From Ophiosphaerella korrae (taxonomy: Eukaryota; Ascomycota; Dothideomycetes; Pleosporales; Phaeosphaeriaceae), in NCBI GenBank assembly GCA_028456385.1, contig JALNQF010000050.1, forward strand, positions 1-64,000: a stretch of DNA of 64,000 nucleotides, written 5' to 3'. The notes below the pieces were generated by a model, which searched no databases, was not told where the DNA came from, and worked only from the letters and a program-made list of their open reading frames with translations. The position numbers and the translations under genes are program-made. The stretch's first letter is position 1. Every line of letters starts with the position of its first letter. This document shows, piece after piece, positions 23,234 through 36,549 of the stretch.

Positions 23234-25149
23234 AGTCTTAGGGCTGGGCAAGGTGGTTCACAATGTCAACGTTTGGAGGTTACTTTCTGAATCCTAATTC
23301 GAAAGGCTAATAACTTGTAAAAAGTAACACTATGCAAACATCGGCCTCGGCCTATCACACCCTAACCCACACTCACATCCTCAAAGCATAACACAGGTAT
23401 GATGGCTGGTATTAACTGCTAGTAACGAATAATCTTTATGTAAGAGCTTTTTCATGGTTGCGTTCCCACACAATTTGCTATGATGTAGATAGAATATTGT
23501 AACAACTAGAAGAATAATCATGATGCAACATCAAGTTTGTTGAAGTCCTTGATTAGAATCAGCCTCTCATGGCCACGCTAAGAGATAACAGTAAACATCT
23601 TTTGCATGAATTAAGAATACTTACATGCCTTTTCTGCTTTTTCCAAAAACCCCAACTTTGCTGACGTTGAGCTATTGCTATATATTTTACATGGATATTG
23701 CCAGATATGAGATATAGCATCATATCTAAAGGAGAAATATACTTCCATCATCCTCTAATACCCAGATAGCTTCTACTTCCGCAAATCTCATGTCTGCCCT
23801 TGCAAAATATGTGAACCGTTGGCCACCTTTACAATTCCCTATTTCTCAAACTCTTCTATGTCGACCTCGAGGTATATAAGTAGGCGACTAGGCTATCTAT
23901 CGAAGTCATTGTGATCCATTTACCCATTGGTAATAGAGTAACATATTCACGATGATTGGGCAATTTCTAGATATTCGTGAGGTCCCGAATGCCCATCCGC
24001 CTGTCGGTCCAAACTAGATGGCTGTTCCAATGCAATACTAGCAACCAATAGGCAATAGAGAAGTCGATTTGGTATCATTTTACCGATCCGAAGATAGATG
24101 CACTTTACTATTTCAGGGCCTTGACCATCCTTCTTAGTTTGAGGGTTTTTGTAGCGTCGCGTTTTCACTGACGTTCAAATTCAAGCAAAAATCATTTTTT
24201 CATTACATAGCACACCACTAGATGCTAATCAATTCGTTATTCGGTCCTAACTGGACATAAAATTTGTGCCCGTTGAATAAATCTCGTCCAAAGCTCCTGT
24301 GTCCCGAGTCATTGGTTCTGTCTAGTGTGGCGCTAAGTTGAAGGCTGACCCCGTCCTTGAGGCAACCTCGAGGCTGAAGCACTTACACGCCACCCATCCC
24401 TTGGCAGACATGCGCCGTGCCCAGACTTTCAGGGATCATTCTAAAAAAGCAAACACAGAGGCTCAGCGCGATCGAGTCGCGGAGCAAGCCTGATCTACTT
24501 AAGCGAAAACTTAGGTTCACCGATAATCGCAACAGCCTGAGGAGCTAAGCTCCTAGAATCCCGGCATTGAAATCGCTCTTCCGTTTCAATGGCGTTGAGG
24601 CGCTTGTGGTATGTTCTAGACTTTGACTAATTGTTACAACATGCGAGATTGCGATTATCACTAATTAACTTGAAGATTTCCTATAAATTGAAATTGCAGA
24701 AAGATCGAAGGTTGCTGTGCTAAGAACATACATGGTCCGAAGCCGGAACCCATTTAGTTTACCTTTTGAATAATATTCTTAGAAATAAATATTTTATTAG
24801 ATTCTAGAACCCAAGGTATATCAAGGTATATGCATTTATTGCACAGCTACTTGTTTCGGGAAAAATTAGGTACAGTATCAGTGTACTACAAATGAACAGG
24901 GCAACTCTCCTGCTTGCACGCTCTACTGAAGAAAACCATGATCTACCGCATAGACATTATATACTTAGAATCAGCCGCCCAAAGATGTTGAAATAACCAC
25001 TAGTAACACCCCACTTCAGCCTCCACTCCAAACACTCATCTCAACCTCAGCACACCCCAACCATCCCAAGCCATCCCCGTGCCTCCAAACAGCCCCAAAA
25101 AGGCCTCACAAACCCTACAATTCTCACCCAAACACCCTTCTTCCACCCC
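23234..25149. other. Intergenic 1.9 kb
   Basis: No supported gene. A minus-strand 43-codon ATG ORF near 24078-23947 starts with a hydrophobic stretch but has no Cys and no other sign of coding. AT-rich stretches occur near 24770-24840. Confidence 0.5.
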
Positions 25150-25655
25150 TCACTTCCGCACAACGCTAAACTCATCCACCCACAATGCCGCCCCCCTCTG
25201 ACACGCAACTTCGTACGTAACCTTCGCCCTCACCACCCCCTTCACATTGAACATCAACATACTCTAAGCTCCCGGCAGCGCCGCCCCTAATCCACAGCTG
25301 CTTCCCGTCGAACCGCGCAATGGAGCGACACACATCCCGGTCCTCCTGCCGATGCCCCAATTTAAGCACGTACTCGGCGCCGGCCTCGAGGTTGAGCGTT
25401 TGCTCGAGGAAGGCGGTGTACGGGCGTGCTTTGGGCCAGGGGCTGGATAGCTTGAGGCATTGGTGGCCGGCGAGCGGGCGCTCGGTGCTTGGGGATGCGA
25501 TTGTGTCGCCGCAGGTGGTCCAGGGGGGCGATGGTTGGGGCCTCGAAGTTGCCGTTGGTGATGGGTGCGAGCGGGGTGGTGGTTAGGGGTTGGGCAGCGG
25601 TTTGTGGGAGGAGGGCGGTGGACGAGAAGAGGAGGGAGGGGATGAATGAGTGCAT
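25150..25655 (-). pseudogene. Secreted carbohydrate-binding-like protein, frameshifted
   Basis: The ORF starts MHSFIPSLLFSSTALLPQTA, a signal peptide, then PITNGNFEAPTIAP. NGNFE...W is the usual start of small secreted galactose-binding-like (CBM) modules. After that the coding sense moves one frame (WTTCGDTIASPSTERPLAGH...YTAFLEQTLNLEAGAEYVLK) and later another (LMFNVKGVVRAKVTYEVACQ...LWVDEFSVVRK-stop at 25150-25152). The first shift lies in a run of six C (25522-25540, minus strand) where five would keep frame; the second lies near 25255. Two shifts suggest a pseudogene; homopolymer sequencing error is an alternative for the first. I infer no substrate. Confidence 0.6.
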
Positions 25656-26518
25656 GGTTGGGACGAAAGACGAAAGACGAAAGGTGGTTGTGGTGGTTGT
25701 GAGAATGTCCTCTTGATGGCCTCCTTGTTGGCTGGGGAAACACGTCCTTTTATACGTCTGGGATACACGAACTTACACTGGAAAATGTGGATATATTGAA
25801 TCCGCGCTCACATCGCTGAGTCGCGACTGAATTCAATGTTTCTCGCCTTGCAATGCACCATGTTCTGGATACGTACTAGTGCGGCTGAACAACGACACTA
25901 TCAGCTGGAGATCAATTATCGTGGCTGTATGGCTCGTTGGCTCGATGCTTATGCACATACTGGATAATTTGGATAGCCATGGGTATCTAATTTTTTGATA
26001 ATATCTTGGATGCTAAAAATTCGGCCGCGAAATGGGCGCTCCACAAATGAGCTGATAATGCGCATAGTAACCGAGTTTTCGCGTATATTCTGCCCATCGA
26101 GTTCACTATCTCTCTGGCCAATTATATCTACTATTTTTGGTCTCAGGAGTCAAAGGTGGGCAGTCATCACACACGCGTCAACCCTCCCTCATCCTATCAC
26201 AACCCACACAATCCTAAAAAAGCATCAGTAAAACGGCTTTCATCTACTTGATTACTTAGAATCTCTCTCCTTACCACTACCTACAACACCCCCCCCCCCC
26301 CCCCTCTCTCTCCTTCACCCCTCGTACAACATACACCCAGCATACAAACTCAACAAAACACCATCCAACACCATGCTAAGTCAATCATGCCCAACCCGTA
26401 TAGACAAACACACCTGCTGCCACAAGCCACAAGCCACTTGCCCAACGCCCAAACACCAAGAAAAAAAACCCCCAACATAGTGCCGCACCGATATCTAGTT
26501 CCGCACAAGGCATCCTAC
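25656..26518. other. Intergenic with C16 tract
   Basis: No gene is supported. The stretch contains a run of 16 C at 26289-26304 followed by CTCTCTCTCC, and A- and C-rich DNA up to the MOT1 stop codon. It includes the promoter of the frameshifted secreted-protein gene and the MOT1 3' end. Confidence 0.6.
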
Positions 26519-29500
26519 CTACCCCTTCATCTTCCCCAAAAACCCTTCCAAATCAAACTCATCCTCATACTGCTTCTCATCCCACAGCTCACCAAGTTCG
26601 TCGAGGAAGCCCTTCTTCCCCTTCTCTCTCAGCGCACCCGTCGCATCAACAGCATCATTCTCGTCGATGCGGTCCGTATCATCTTTGACGTTGGAGGGCG
26701 GCGGCGGGAGGGCGGCGGGATCATTGGAATCAGCGCTGACGTTGAAGAGGTCGAGGATTTGATCTGTTTGCATGGACCCAAGGCCGGCGTTTTGTTGGTT
26801 GACGACGGTGGAGGCGACGTCGATTTTGAAGCGTTGGAGACTAGCGATGCATGTTAGTGATGGAAGTTGAGATAAGGAATAGGCAGCTTACTTGAGGATC
26901 TTTTCTTCCAAGGTGCCGCGCGTGACGATGCGGTAGACGTTGACGACCTTCTTTTGGCCGATACGATGCGCGCGGTCCATGGCTTGGATATCCTTTTGCG
27001 GGTTCCAGTCGTGCTCAACGAAGATGACAGTGTCGGCACCTGTCAAGTTGAGACCGAGGCCGCCAACGCTGGTTGTGAGAAGTAGCACGTCGTAGGACGG
27101 ATCCGAGTTGAATTTGTTGACGATATCCTGACGCTTAGTGGCCTCCACCGTGCCGTCGAGACGCATAAATTGAACGCTGGGAAGCAGCTTCTGAAGGACG
27201 GTAGTCTGAACCATATCGAGCATTTCTTTCATTTGGCAGAAAATGAGGGCTCGGTGTTGTGACACGGCTTCTGGAAGATCGCCTGTGGCTGGGGCGGACT
27301 GGGAGGTTGCAACATCTGCAGCACCGATGCCACAGTCCACCAAGAGATCCTTGAGTGCACCGAGCTTGGGCGCGTGAGCGATATCATCAATGACCGTGTT
27401 ATTCTTCTTCAAGTATTGCTGTGTAGGCTCATACGCTTTATGAGTGGGTCCTTTGACGACGAGTGCAGGCGAGTTGCAAAGCTTTTTCATGTACTGCAGG
27501 GCCTGGAAGATGTGGGTCTTACTTTCACGATCTGCATTACCGGCCTTAGCTTGTATCTCCTGACCTTGGCGCTTAGTGAAATCATCGAAGAGATTGCGCT
27601 GAAGCTCGGAAAGGTCACAGTAATAGTTCTGTAAGATCTTAGGTGGGAGATCGTCCAACACCTCTTCTTTGAGACGCCGGAGAAGGAAGGGCAAAACTTG
27701 TTTATGCAAAGCCTCGATCGCCAATGCACCTCGTTCTTGTTCTTTAGACGACGATTTTGCAAAGCGAGAGGCCGCAATCGGCTTTGCGAAGCGCTCTTGG
27801 AACACCTTCTCAGATCCGAGGAAGCCGGGCATGAGGAAGTCGAAGAGTGACCACAGTTCAAGCACGTTGTTTTGAATCGGTGTGCCGGAGAGGATAAGGC
27901 GGTGGTTCGACTGGAAGTTCTTGACAGCCTGACTGGTCTTGGACTTTGAGTTCTTGATCAAATGCCCTTCATCGAGGACGCAGTAGTTCCAGTTGATAGG
28001 CTTCAGTATATCCAAATCGTTCCTACAGATGTCGTATGAAGTTATTACAATATCTGCTTTGTCAAGCTCACTTCTGTACTGGCTACGAACGGCCGGTGAG
28101 CCGACGTAGGCGACGGAAGTTAGGAATGGCGCGTATTGGCGAATTTCCTGCTGCCAATGGCCGGACAGGGTGGGTGGGCAAACAATGAGGGAAGGCAGTC
28201 GTCGGAAATTCGGATCACCAGACTTCTCAAACTCTTCGGCACGGAGATGATGGTCACTTGCGACCATACATAGAGTCTGCAGAGTTTTTCCAAGCCCCAT
28301 GTCGTCGCAAAGAATACCGTGTAGGTTGTATCGATTGAGGAATGCAAGCCAGTTAACACCATCTTGTTGATATGAACGGAGCGTTGCCTTGATTCCAACA
28401 GGGATTTCGAACGGTTCCACCTTCTTCGCATCAAGCATTTGTGCAACAAACTTCCGCTCACGGTCTCGCCCCTTCAGCAAAGACTCAGGTAGCCCTGGAG
28501 GGTCAGGTATGCCAGATTCAAGAGGCACGAGTTTGACAAGCGTAGCGAAACTGGTAGTTGCTAGCAAACGAACGTCGTTATCCGAGTCGCTCATTCGTCC
28601 AAGAACTGGGGTGATTAAAAAGATCACATAAGGTAGAATCGCGTCCTCCATAACGTGAATGAGATGGTATATGCACTCGATGGCTCCCTGGCGACCATGC
28701 ACATTACCACCGTCGCTGATGGTTGGGAGAACGCTCTCCACAAGCATTGTGATACCTTCGACAGACATGACACTGCATATGGTGGCGAAGCACTTGGCCG
28801 CTGCATACCGCAGAACGTACAGTGGACTTTGCAAGGCCTTTGCGATGAGTGGTAGTAGTTCTTTAACAAAGCCTCGGACGTCGGGATGTAAGCTGCCGAC
28901 CAACGCTCGCAAAGTCGACAAGGCGTCAACGACCTCCTGACCAAAGACACCATCTTCAGAATGGATCTTGGCTGGCAAAGCAGCGTTACCAAAGGCTTCT
29001 TTGATTGGACGATCGATCAGGGACCTCAAGATAGGTACCTTCTCGAAGATCTCAGCCCCGAATTTGGAGACCACTTGTTCTAGACCTTCACGTGCACCAC
29101 GTTTCGTGATCCGAGCAGCCTTGGACTCTTCAGCAAACTTGGCGGCATCGGGGTGGTCGCGGACGTCCTCGTCCTTCTTCAGTGTTAGGATACCGGTCTC
29201 GATATGAGCTTGTGCCAGGAACTCGGGCGTCTCTGCAGTTTCCATGCAATAGAATTTGACAAGATTGCCAACGACCTTGTTTACGACACCAGACCTATTG
29301 GCATTCACAAGATAGACAATGTAGCCTGCCACTGCAGCAGCGGAGCGTTTCTGCAGTTCGAGGTTTTCTTCTTTCTTGACGCTGTCCATCATGGCTTTGA
29401 TAGGCGGTGATGGCTTCTTCGGCGGTGAGTTTAACCAGACTAATGCGCCTGCAGCCGCTGCTCTAATTCGAACATCCCGCTCCTCTTTGATGTCTCTAGC

Positions 29501-32500
29501 TTCCTGGAGACTCGATTCAACCTCTTTTCGTGTTGTGTCCAAATTTGTTGCAGCGACCATGCGAGCAGAAGGTGTCATAGCCTTCTTCAGCTTCTCGTAC
29601 TGTGTAGTGAGTAGCTTCTCCGCGTCCGCGACACCAAACGCGTACTGGCTAGCAGCCGGATCACCCTGCACGATTATGGCGAGGTTTGGTAGATTCTGAA
29701 CGTGGGCATCGCGGAAGATGTTGAGTAGAGCTGTACACTGAGTGCGCACAATCTGAAGTTTGGGAACGAGATCTTCGTACGCAACTGGTCGCTCGGCCTC
29801 GACCATGGGCAACAGGGCCTGCGCGAAAGCTTCGCCTAAGTTATCCTTGACTTTGAGATTCTTGCCATACTCCTCGATGATGATGGCAGCAGTCAGCTGG
29901 GTAGAGGAATGCGAAGAGGATAATGCTGGAAGAAGTCTAGCTTGGAATGCTTGCTGCCGAGTTTCAACCGGCCATGCTCCCATTGCCTTGCCTAAAGCAT
30001 GCGCAGCAGAAGTCCTGGAGCGGATCATTACATCCGCACCAATGAGCTCCAACTCTCCACTAATCATGTGACCATCAACATTGTGTGAGGTTGTTGATGG
30101 AGTAGGCGTCATCATGTCCTCCTTGCTGTATCGAGACTTCTTCCGTTTCCTCACACTCTGATCACCACCCGCTGGAGGCGTGGATCTACGGCTTGGTGTC
30201 TGCTGGGGTGGTGGTCCCATGACCTGACCGGATGGGCGGATCAGAAGCGACATGTCCATGGATATCGGATGGCGAGAGATTCCAATTGGGGTGAGAGCAA
30301 GCGGAATCATGGCGTCTAATACGGGTTCTAAATGGGTGGTCAATTGATCACCAAGACTATCGATCACAGCATTCCAAAGCTGAATCGAGAGCTTCAGAAC
30401 ACCTTCATTGCGTTCAAGCAGGATATTTTGGAAAATAAGCTGCAGGGCTTTGCTATCGATCCATCCGTCTGATCCCTCGCTTTGGATGTTGAGAAAAGTA
30501 ATGAGCGCGCGCACAACAGCGGCGCGCACGCTAGTAATTGTATGCCGCAAGAACGGAAATAAGCGAGGGACGAGTTCGTGGAAGGACTGAGTCGGGTCTT
30601 GTCGAGCGTTCGCCCGCATGGCCTCCAGTACCTGAGGGAAGCTGCACAGCTTGGCCAACAGATCCATGATGAAGCCAGTACTAGCACTCAAATCATCCTG
30701 AAGACTAGAAAGACATGACCACACCTGGTTCATGAGAACTTCAAGTGCTTTAGGTCGCATTTCCACAAACTCCTTCGCAACGGGAATCAGGGTAGCTGCG
30801 CTGATTGCACGAACATCATCATCAAAGTCACCCAAACCCTTGATGACAGCAGCAAGCACGCCATCCATAAGAGTGCCGTTTTGGAGAAGGAGGTCATTTC
30901 GAACGGCAACTAGGTACCGCAGACCAATCATGCCGCCCTGGCAGATGGGCCATCCGGAGTTTGCAGATTGCGGCAAATTTTTCTGCATTATGAGACGCTG
31001 GAGAACGTTGAATGTCGCAAGTACGCTCTCAATGGAGAGATACTGCAGAACCGAACCCAGAGCCTGTCCGGCAGTCTCTTTGATAGGGGCGACAGCGTTG
31101 TCGGAAGTGTAGTCGGCGAAACGGTCAAGCATAAGTACGCAGCATATGCGGCACACCAAGTCATTGAGCCATTGTTGGTTCAGCGTGTCATTCTCAGCAC
31201 GCTTCTTGCCCTTCCGCCGGCCCGCGCCAGCACCATGAACACGTAGGATTTCTCGGATGCCCATAGCGGCGCCGTGGCGGGTCTCCCAGGTTTGGTCAAA
31301 CAGTTCGACCACGAGATATTCGCAGACTCGTTGGAAAGGCCACTGCAGACCCTCTTCCTCGGCTTCAGTTTGGAAGGACGATTTATCGGGTACTGCCACG
31401 CCTTTAAAGTCCTTCACAAACTTCTGGTCGTCGTCGCCACCAGTTCGCTCGAGCGAGAAATAGTCGTCGGTGTTGCTCCCTTCATCCCCGTTCTCGGATT
31501 TCTCCAACTTGACAGGGACGGGATGGGCGCGAGTAGGCGTCTGTGGGGTCTCAGATTGCGAATCTTTACGTGGGCCCCCAAAGTCGACGATTTGGACCTT
31601 GTTGGCGCCTCCCATGGCCTGCTTTTTCGCTTTGCGCTTCATGGCGTTCTGTTGGCGCTTGCTGAGTTGGTGTTCGCCATTCGGCGTGGCTAGAGGTGGA
31701 GACAAAGCCGTGTTCATAGTGTTTGATCTTGATACATTGGTATCGATCCGATGTATGGCGGGTGTTGTGTGTATGGATGTCTGCGCGATCATTTCTTCCA
31801 GTGGTGGGGACGTCTCTTCGATATACTCACCCTCGAAACCCAGTCGCTTGAGGAGAGTTCGTTTCTGGTAGGTAAGGCGCTCTGTTGGATCCATGGCAGC
31901 AAGTTTGTACTCATGCTCCTTAGCGCCACTAGCAACTAACTGCTTGCCGAACTTGAGGATGGAAGCTAGGTCAAGGGTAGCTAGGTCAAGCCTTTCGCTC
32001 AGGGGAGGAATCGAAACGTCGCCATTCTCTTCTTTCTTAACAACGGCACCATTGCTATTTTCGGATTCCACGTGGCCATTAGTTTCCGACTTGAGCTCAG
32101 ACTTGACGGCTGGCTCGATGGGCTCATCTTCGGCATTAGGGTCAAACTTCTCGGCATGGGCGACAATGCCTCCAACAGCTTTGGCGGCAGCAACCCGGGT
32201 TTCCCAGCTCTTTGATCGTAAATAAGGAATAACTCGTGTTAGCAGGTTAAACAACTCATCAGGATGTTGTTTTTGGACATCAGCCAGCTGGTCAGCGGCT
32301 GTGTTGCGGATCAGTGCTGTGCTGCCCGTCTCAAGTAGCCTTGGCAAGGTTAGCGCGTGCTTGTTTGGTAGGCAGGAGGGGTGCTGGGCAGTGCCAGCCA
32401 AACAGCGACGAGCAGCAAGCGAAGCCTGTGGCGGCAGCGACGCTGCTACATCACTTGCAAAAATGGACTTGGCGATGGTACGGAGGTACGAGTAAGGGTT

Positions 32501-32619
32501 GGACTCACGTAACGAGACGATCCAATCTCGTGGCACTATCAGCGCGTTAGCGGCATGCCTAACAATCAACACAAGAGCGCGCATGCATGCATGCAGGCGG
32601 GAGACAAAACATACCTCAT
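26519..32619 (-). CDS. MOT1: TATA-binding-protein-associated factor MOT1 (Swi2/Snf2 ATPase)
   Basis: Exons are 32619-32615, 32535-32509, 32339-26892 and 26840-26519; they total 5802 nt (1933 residues), exactly whole codons. The start ATG sits in GCCACCATG and the joined N-terminus reads MSATRLDRLVTLLETG, the conserved MOT1 start. HEAT repeats (for example RVIPYLRSKSWETRVAAAKA) fill the N-terminal two thirds. The Snf2 ATPase follows: LRSYQQDGVNWLAFLNRYN, Walker A DDMGLGKTLQ, box II VLDEGHLIKNSKSK, GTPIQNNVLELWSLF, then TTSVGGLGLNLTGAD and QAMDRAHRIGQ of the C-lobe. MOT1 uses ATP to strip TBP from DNA and redistribute it among promoters in the nucleus. The gene is intact, single-copy housekeeping type, and a good syntenic anchor. 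Confidence 0.97.
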
Positions 32620-34445
32620 GGTGGCGACCAGGCAGGAGCAGTTCAGCAGTGGAGCGCGACCGGGGCGATTATAAATTAGGCGGAGGCGTCTGCTGAGCCA
32701 TCGAACAGGGCGGTCAGTTGCAGCGATGGGAATCACGTGACGGAGGGCTGGCAGCGTGTGTAGGAAATTCGAGTCGGCCCCCAATGCGTCGGCATGTGGG
32801 CAGCGGGCAGCGGGCCCCTCCAGCATATGAGAACAACCAACATTAAATACAAGCTGCAACCCGACGTGCTGCACGCCCCGCCTAGTCCCCTTTGCGTCCT
32901 AGCGCCCGCGCTCGGGCCCTCCGCACCGTTTCAGGAGTCAAATTTTGTAAGCTCGCAGACGCGCCGCTTCATCCACGCGCACTTCTGTTTTTCGTCCGCA
33001 CTGCGCGCCGCGACATGTGCCTGCTGCCCGGAGAGCACAAGAGCTGGTCGTGCTGCGTGCGCGCGTGGGCGAGCCAAGGGCGGTGTTGCATCATCAGTCG
33101 CGGCTTGCTCCTGCCCTGCGCTTTGTTGGTGTTGCTCGCCGCGCTAGCCGTTTTGGACACCGCACACTCGTGCCAACTTTGCACCATCTCACAACCCGTC
33201 CATCGTTCGTCGTTTTCCATCCATTTTTCCTCTTCCTCGCGTCATGCTCTCACGCATGTGCAGACATCGCCGCGCTCGTTCTGCTCGTCTTCAATCGCTG
33301 CGTGCCATCGCCGGCTTGACACGTCACGATGTTATGCGACGTCCTTGCTCCTAGGCTGCCGTTCTGACAGCCAGCCATGGCCTACACCAATCGTGGCGCC
33401 CCAGCCTCGAACTGCCCTTGACCACTTTTTGCCCGGAAGCCAACGGTGCAGCTCGCCCTCGTCGCCCTTCCCTATTGAATCCATGCAGAGCTGCTCTCGG
33501 GCTTGCCGGCCGGGCGCTGGCCTCGAGCTGCGAGCGTGTTCTCGACACTCTCTCGCTTGGCCACTGATTTCCGTTGATCGACGTGCGGCTGCAGCTAGCG
33601 CACCATGCGTCTTGAACCTGCGGGCCGTGTCCTCATTTTGTGTCTTTGTCCCTCCACAGGCCAACCCCATTGTCGCACATTCCCTTGACTTGACTTCCTC
33701 TGCCACTACCTGTCCTGACTCCCGAGGCAACTGGAGCTGCTTGTCGTCGGCCCATCTGCTCAGCGCGCTCGTGTTGCGTGGCCTCACCAAGGTGTTCGTG
33801 ATCGCAAGGCTGCAGCGCCTAGCGAACACCGTGTCTTCGGCACATCAGAAACAGACTCTACACCGACTCTGTCGTGTCACGTAAATATCCCATTGCTCCT
33901 GTCATGACGCCATCCACACTTGATGCTCACTGGCTACACCACTCAGCCTATCACATTGCCGCAAGCGCGTTGCACAGCGAATGCTCATTGCGACCCACTT
34001 TTACTATACAGGCAATGCAGTAGTACGTAGCTACAAACCAGGCACATGGACTGGGCCACAAGTCTCCGCACTCGCTCAATGACGGGTTTACCTCATAAAA
34101 TTAAGAAACATCGAGCTTGTTGCGGCCCATACCAGGTACAACATGAAAACGCCACTACTTAGTCATGCGCCGCTGCACAAGCTCAACCGTATCAATAGCG
34201 CTAATTGTTTTAGTGAGGCGGCTTAGCTTAGCAGGTTTTGCTCCTCGGCTACCGGCCCGCTATGTCGCATCAACTAACCCGTCGTCATGTTGTGGCAGTT
34301 GTTGATGGACAACAAGTGTGCATCTTTTGATTATATTCAGAAATGTGCGAAAATCAGCTGTGCAACGCCCACATTCATTCAGTTCTTCTATCATCTGTGC
34401 GCTATCAGTGCAAGGTTGTCCAACCTGAAATTAGTGAACATGGTA
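32620..34445. other. GC-rich intergenic region upstream of MOT1
   Basis: This 1.8-kb stretch contains the MOT1 promoter. A plus-strand ORF of 330 codons (32892-33884) has Arg/Ser/Cys-rich low-information content, and equally long ORFs oppose it, so I read it as noncoding. Nothing else is supported. Confidence 0.5.
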
Positions 34446-36460
34446 TCAGGCAGCAACCTTTGAGAAACATCTTACCTTCATGACTGAATTCTTGACCTTG
34501 GCTGTCTTCGTCCTAGCTTGTTCATATACTGTGAGAAATGTATCAGTCTTCATCGGATATCGAAGATTGACATCTAAGTGTCTCTTCCCAAAGCGTTCAA
34601 GATGATTGTAACCACCACAATACCACGTAATGAATTCCAGGTATATGCAGCCGAGGACCTGGGCGTCGCGTACGGTCGTGGGTTTCCCGTCAAAGTCGCG
34701 CTCTGGTGACCGGTAGGATGGTGAATTCGTCACATGGCCCGACTTCCATCGCATCACATTTTGCGCATTGAATCGAGCAGTCTCAACATCTGTAATTTTA
34801 AGTATACTATGAACACCACTAGTATTTGGATCGGGATACTAGACATTGTTCTCTAGCTTGAGATCTCCATGACGACCAAACAGACTTTTCACTGGCTGCG
34901 TGAAACTTAATTTTTTCGGTGTGATCAGTGCATTTAGCAAGCTGTTTCTCTTGAAGCTCGCTCTGGTCGTGGAATTGGAGCAGAGATTGCCATGAAAATG
35001 TTTGGTATCGATGTATAGTGTTGAGTCCTCCCGCTGAACCTGTGCATTGGTCTAGCAGCCATGAATCAATTTCATCTCCAGTAGGTATTTGAGAGCTTTT
35101 CCAATACCCAAAAAGATCCATCTCTGCCCAAGGGAAGACAAGATGATATTGGTCACCATATCTATAAGTCTCGATCAAGTTGATTAAATGTGCATGAGCG
35201 TGTCGTTGACTGCTAAGCCTCTTGAGCACCGTAACTTCATGATCGAACCCTTTGGAATCGCGTGGACCCAGTGCTTTCATGGCGTATATATTGCTATTAT
35301 TCCGGGCTTCGAAAGTCTATCAGCACTGCTTCGCATATTTTGGTTCAGAAATGAGTTTGCACGTACCGTAGGCTTACTCTATGAGTGGCGGTCAGGATTG
35401 ATTTCGGCTCTGAAAACCTTGCTAGATCCTCCTTTTGTCACAGCATTGGTACAGTTGATAAATGGCTGAATTGTCTCAAGCTTTACATCGTGATGTGGGA
35501 TTTGTGTCTCACCAAAGCCATCGATAGATGGCACAAGTGCCTGTCATTGTTGCTCTAAAAAAACTATTCAATATCGTCTTCTTTCCTTAGCTTTACCACA
35601 GGATCTCTGTTTTCTCTTCAGCTCTTCAGCCCACATTTCTTGTCTGATCCATCCAAGGATGCTTCAAATGGTAAATGAGCGTCGCAGAGAGCACTCCTGA
35701 CAAAATATTTTAGCTTGGATGCTCGCTTCGTGAGACACAGAGTAGCGAAAACCTGCTGATAGATGTCATCCTGTGCAGGTTGTGCCGAAATAGTAGGGCG
35801 CTTCCAGAGATTGGTGATGGAGTATTTAAGTTTTCTCAGCTCATTGAGAATGGCATCCTCTATGAAAATATCGGTAAGGCGAGAGTTCGTCAAGGATTTC
35901 AAATGGTAGTAGCGTAAATGTACAGTAGCGTCTCTTAGTTTCTTTGTTATTGGTTCTGTAGGTTTATTATCCAAGAGCATCAGTTTTTCTGTCAATAGCC
36001 TTAGGAAAGTGACGGGTGCATTGATACCTGTTTCTCTTGTCTTCTTACTAAAAGCGTTGGATTTGTTGATCGCAAACTGCTAAGCAAAATTTATCTTCTT
36101 GTTATTTTTATGGTCTGAATTCGGGGCTGATGTTAGGCCCGAAAGTTCATTGACAATCGGTTGTTGTGAAAACCGGACAATCTTCTGGCTCGTTTCACTA
36201 GTGTTAATGCCGGGCTCTTCAAGCGGAGAATGTGCATAATCATCTGATCCAGAAACCTCTAACCTGCCATTCTTTTTGATAGAAGAATTCAAAGAATGAC
36301 TAAGCGCGGGCAGAGATTTGCTCCACAATCGTGTTTTGGGCTGTTGATCTATCCCAACGTTGTAGGTTACTATTGATGATTTTAGGCGACCTGCGCACTC
36401 TGGACTAAGTTTCAGTTGGAAAGACCGTGGGTTGCGATTTTCTGTTCCTTATTTCTTATA
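34446..36460 (-). pseudogene. Fungal serine/threonine protein kinase, degenerate
   Basis: The N-terminal part (about 36460-35618) is one frame with a single TAG near 36080: SSIVTYNVGIDQQPKTRLWS...DIYQQVFATLCLTKRASKLKYF. The kinase part follows: glycine loop GGSSKVFRAEINPDRHS, a TAG, an intron at 35366-35317 (GTACGT...ATAG), IYAMKALGPRDS with the ATP-site Lys, then DHEVTVLKRLSSQRHAHAHL. After a frame change come the catalytic loop LFGRHGDLKLENNV, a TAG where the family has a Trp, ITDVETARFN where DFG is expected, SPSYRSPERDFDGKP and QVLGCIYLEFITWY. This is the kinase type that in fungi often accompanies non-self-recognition genes. Stops, a shift and the lost DFG Phe/Gly make it nonfunctional. 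Confidence 0.75.
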
Positions 36461-36549
36461 GTCCCGCTTACGGTACCATAATCGAATAATGGCCGAGGAA
36501 GTTATTTGTAAGTACGTGGGTCGATATCAAATCATTTCGTTCAAAAGAC

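Noticed and set aside
23947..24168. Small minus-strand ORF with hydrophobic start
   Set aside because: The long form begins at GTG; the ATG form is 43 codons with no Cys, domain or promoter sign.
25264..25743. 159-codon Pro-rich minus-strand ORF
   Set aside because: It is an out-of-frame reading of the secreted-protein gene, whose other frames hold the signal peptide and conserved strands.
26387..32550. Many plus-strand ORFs of 60-156 codons across MOT1
   Set aside because: They are antisense to the conserved MOT1 coding sequence and have no family content.
32509..32584. Start of MOT1 at ATG 32584
   Set aside because: The 87 residues it adds before LLETG are intron translated in the wrong frame; the micro-exon model gives the conserved N-terminus.
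32892..33884. 330-codon plus-strand ORF beside MOT1
   Set aside because: Arg/Ser/Cys-rich composition, no domain, and competing long ORFs on the other strand in GC-rich DNA; it looks like promoter sequence.
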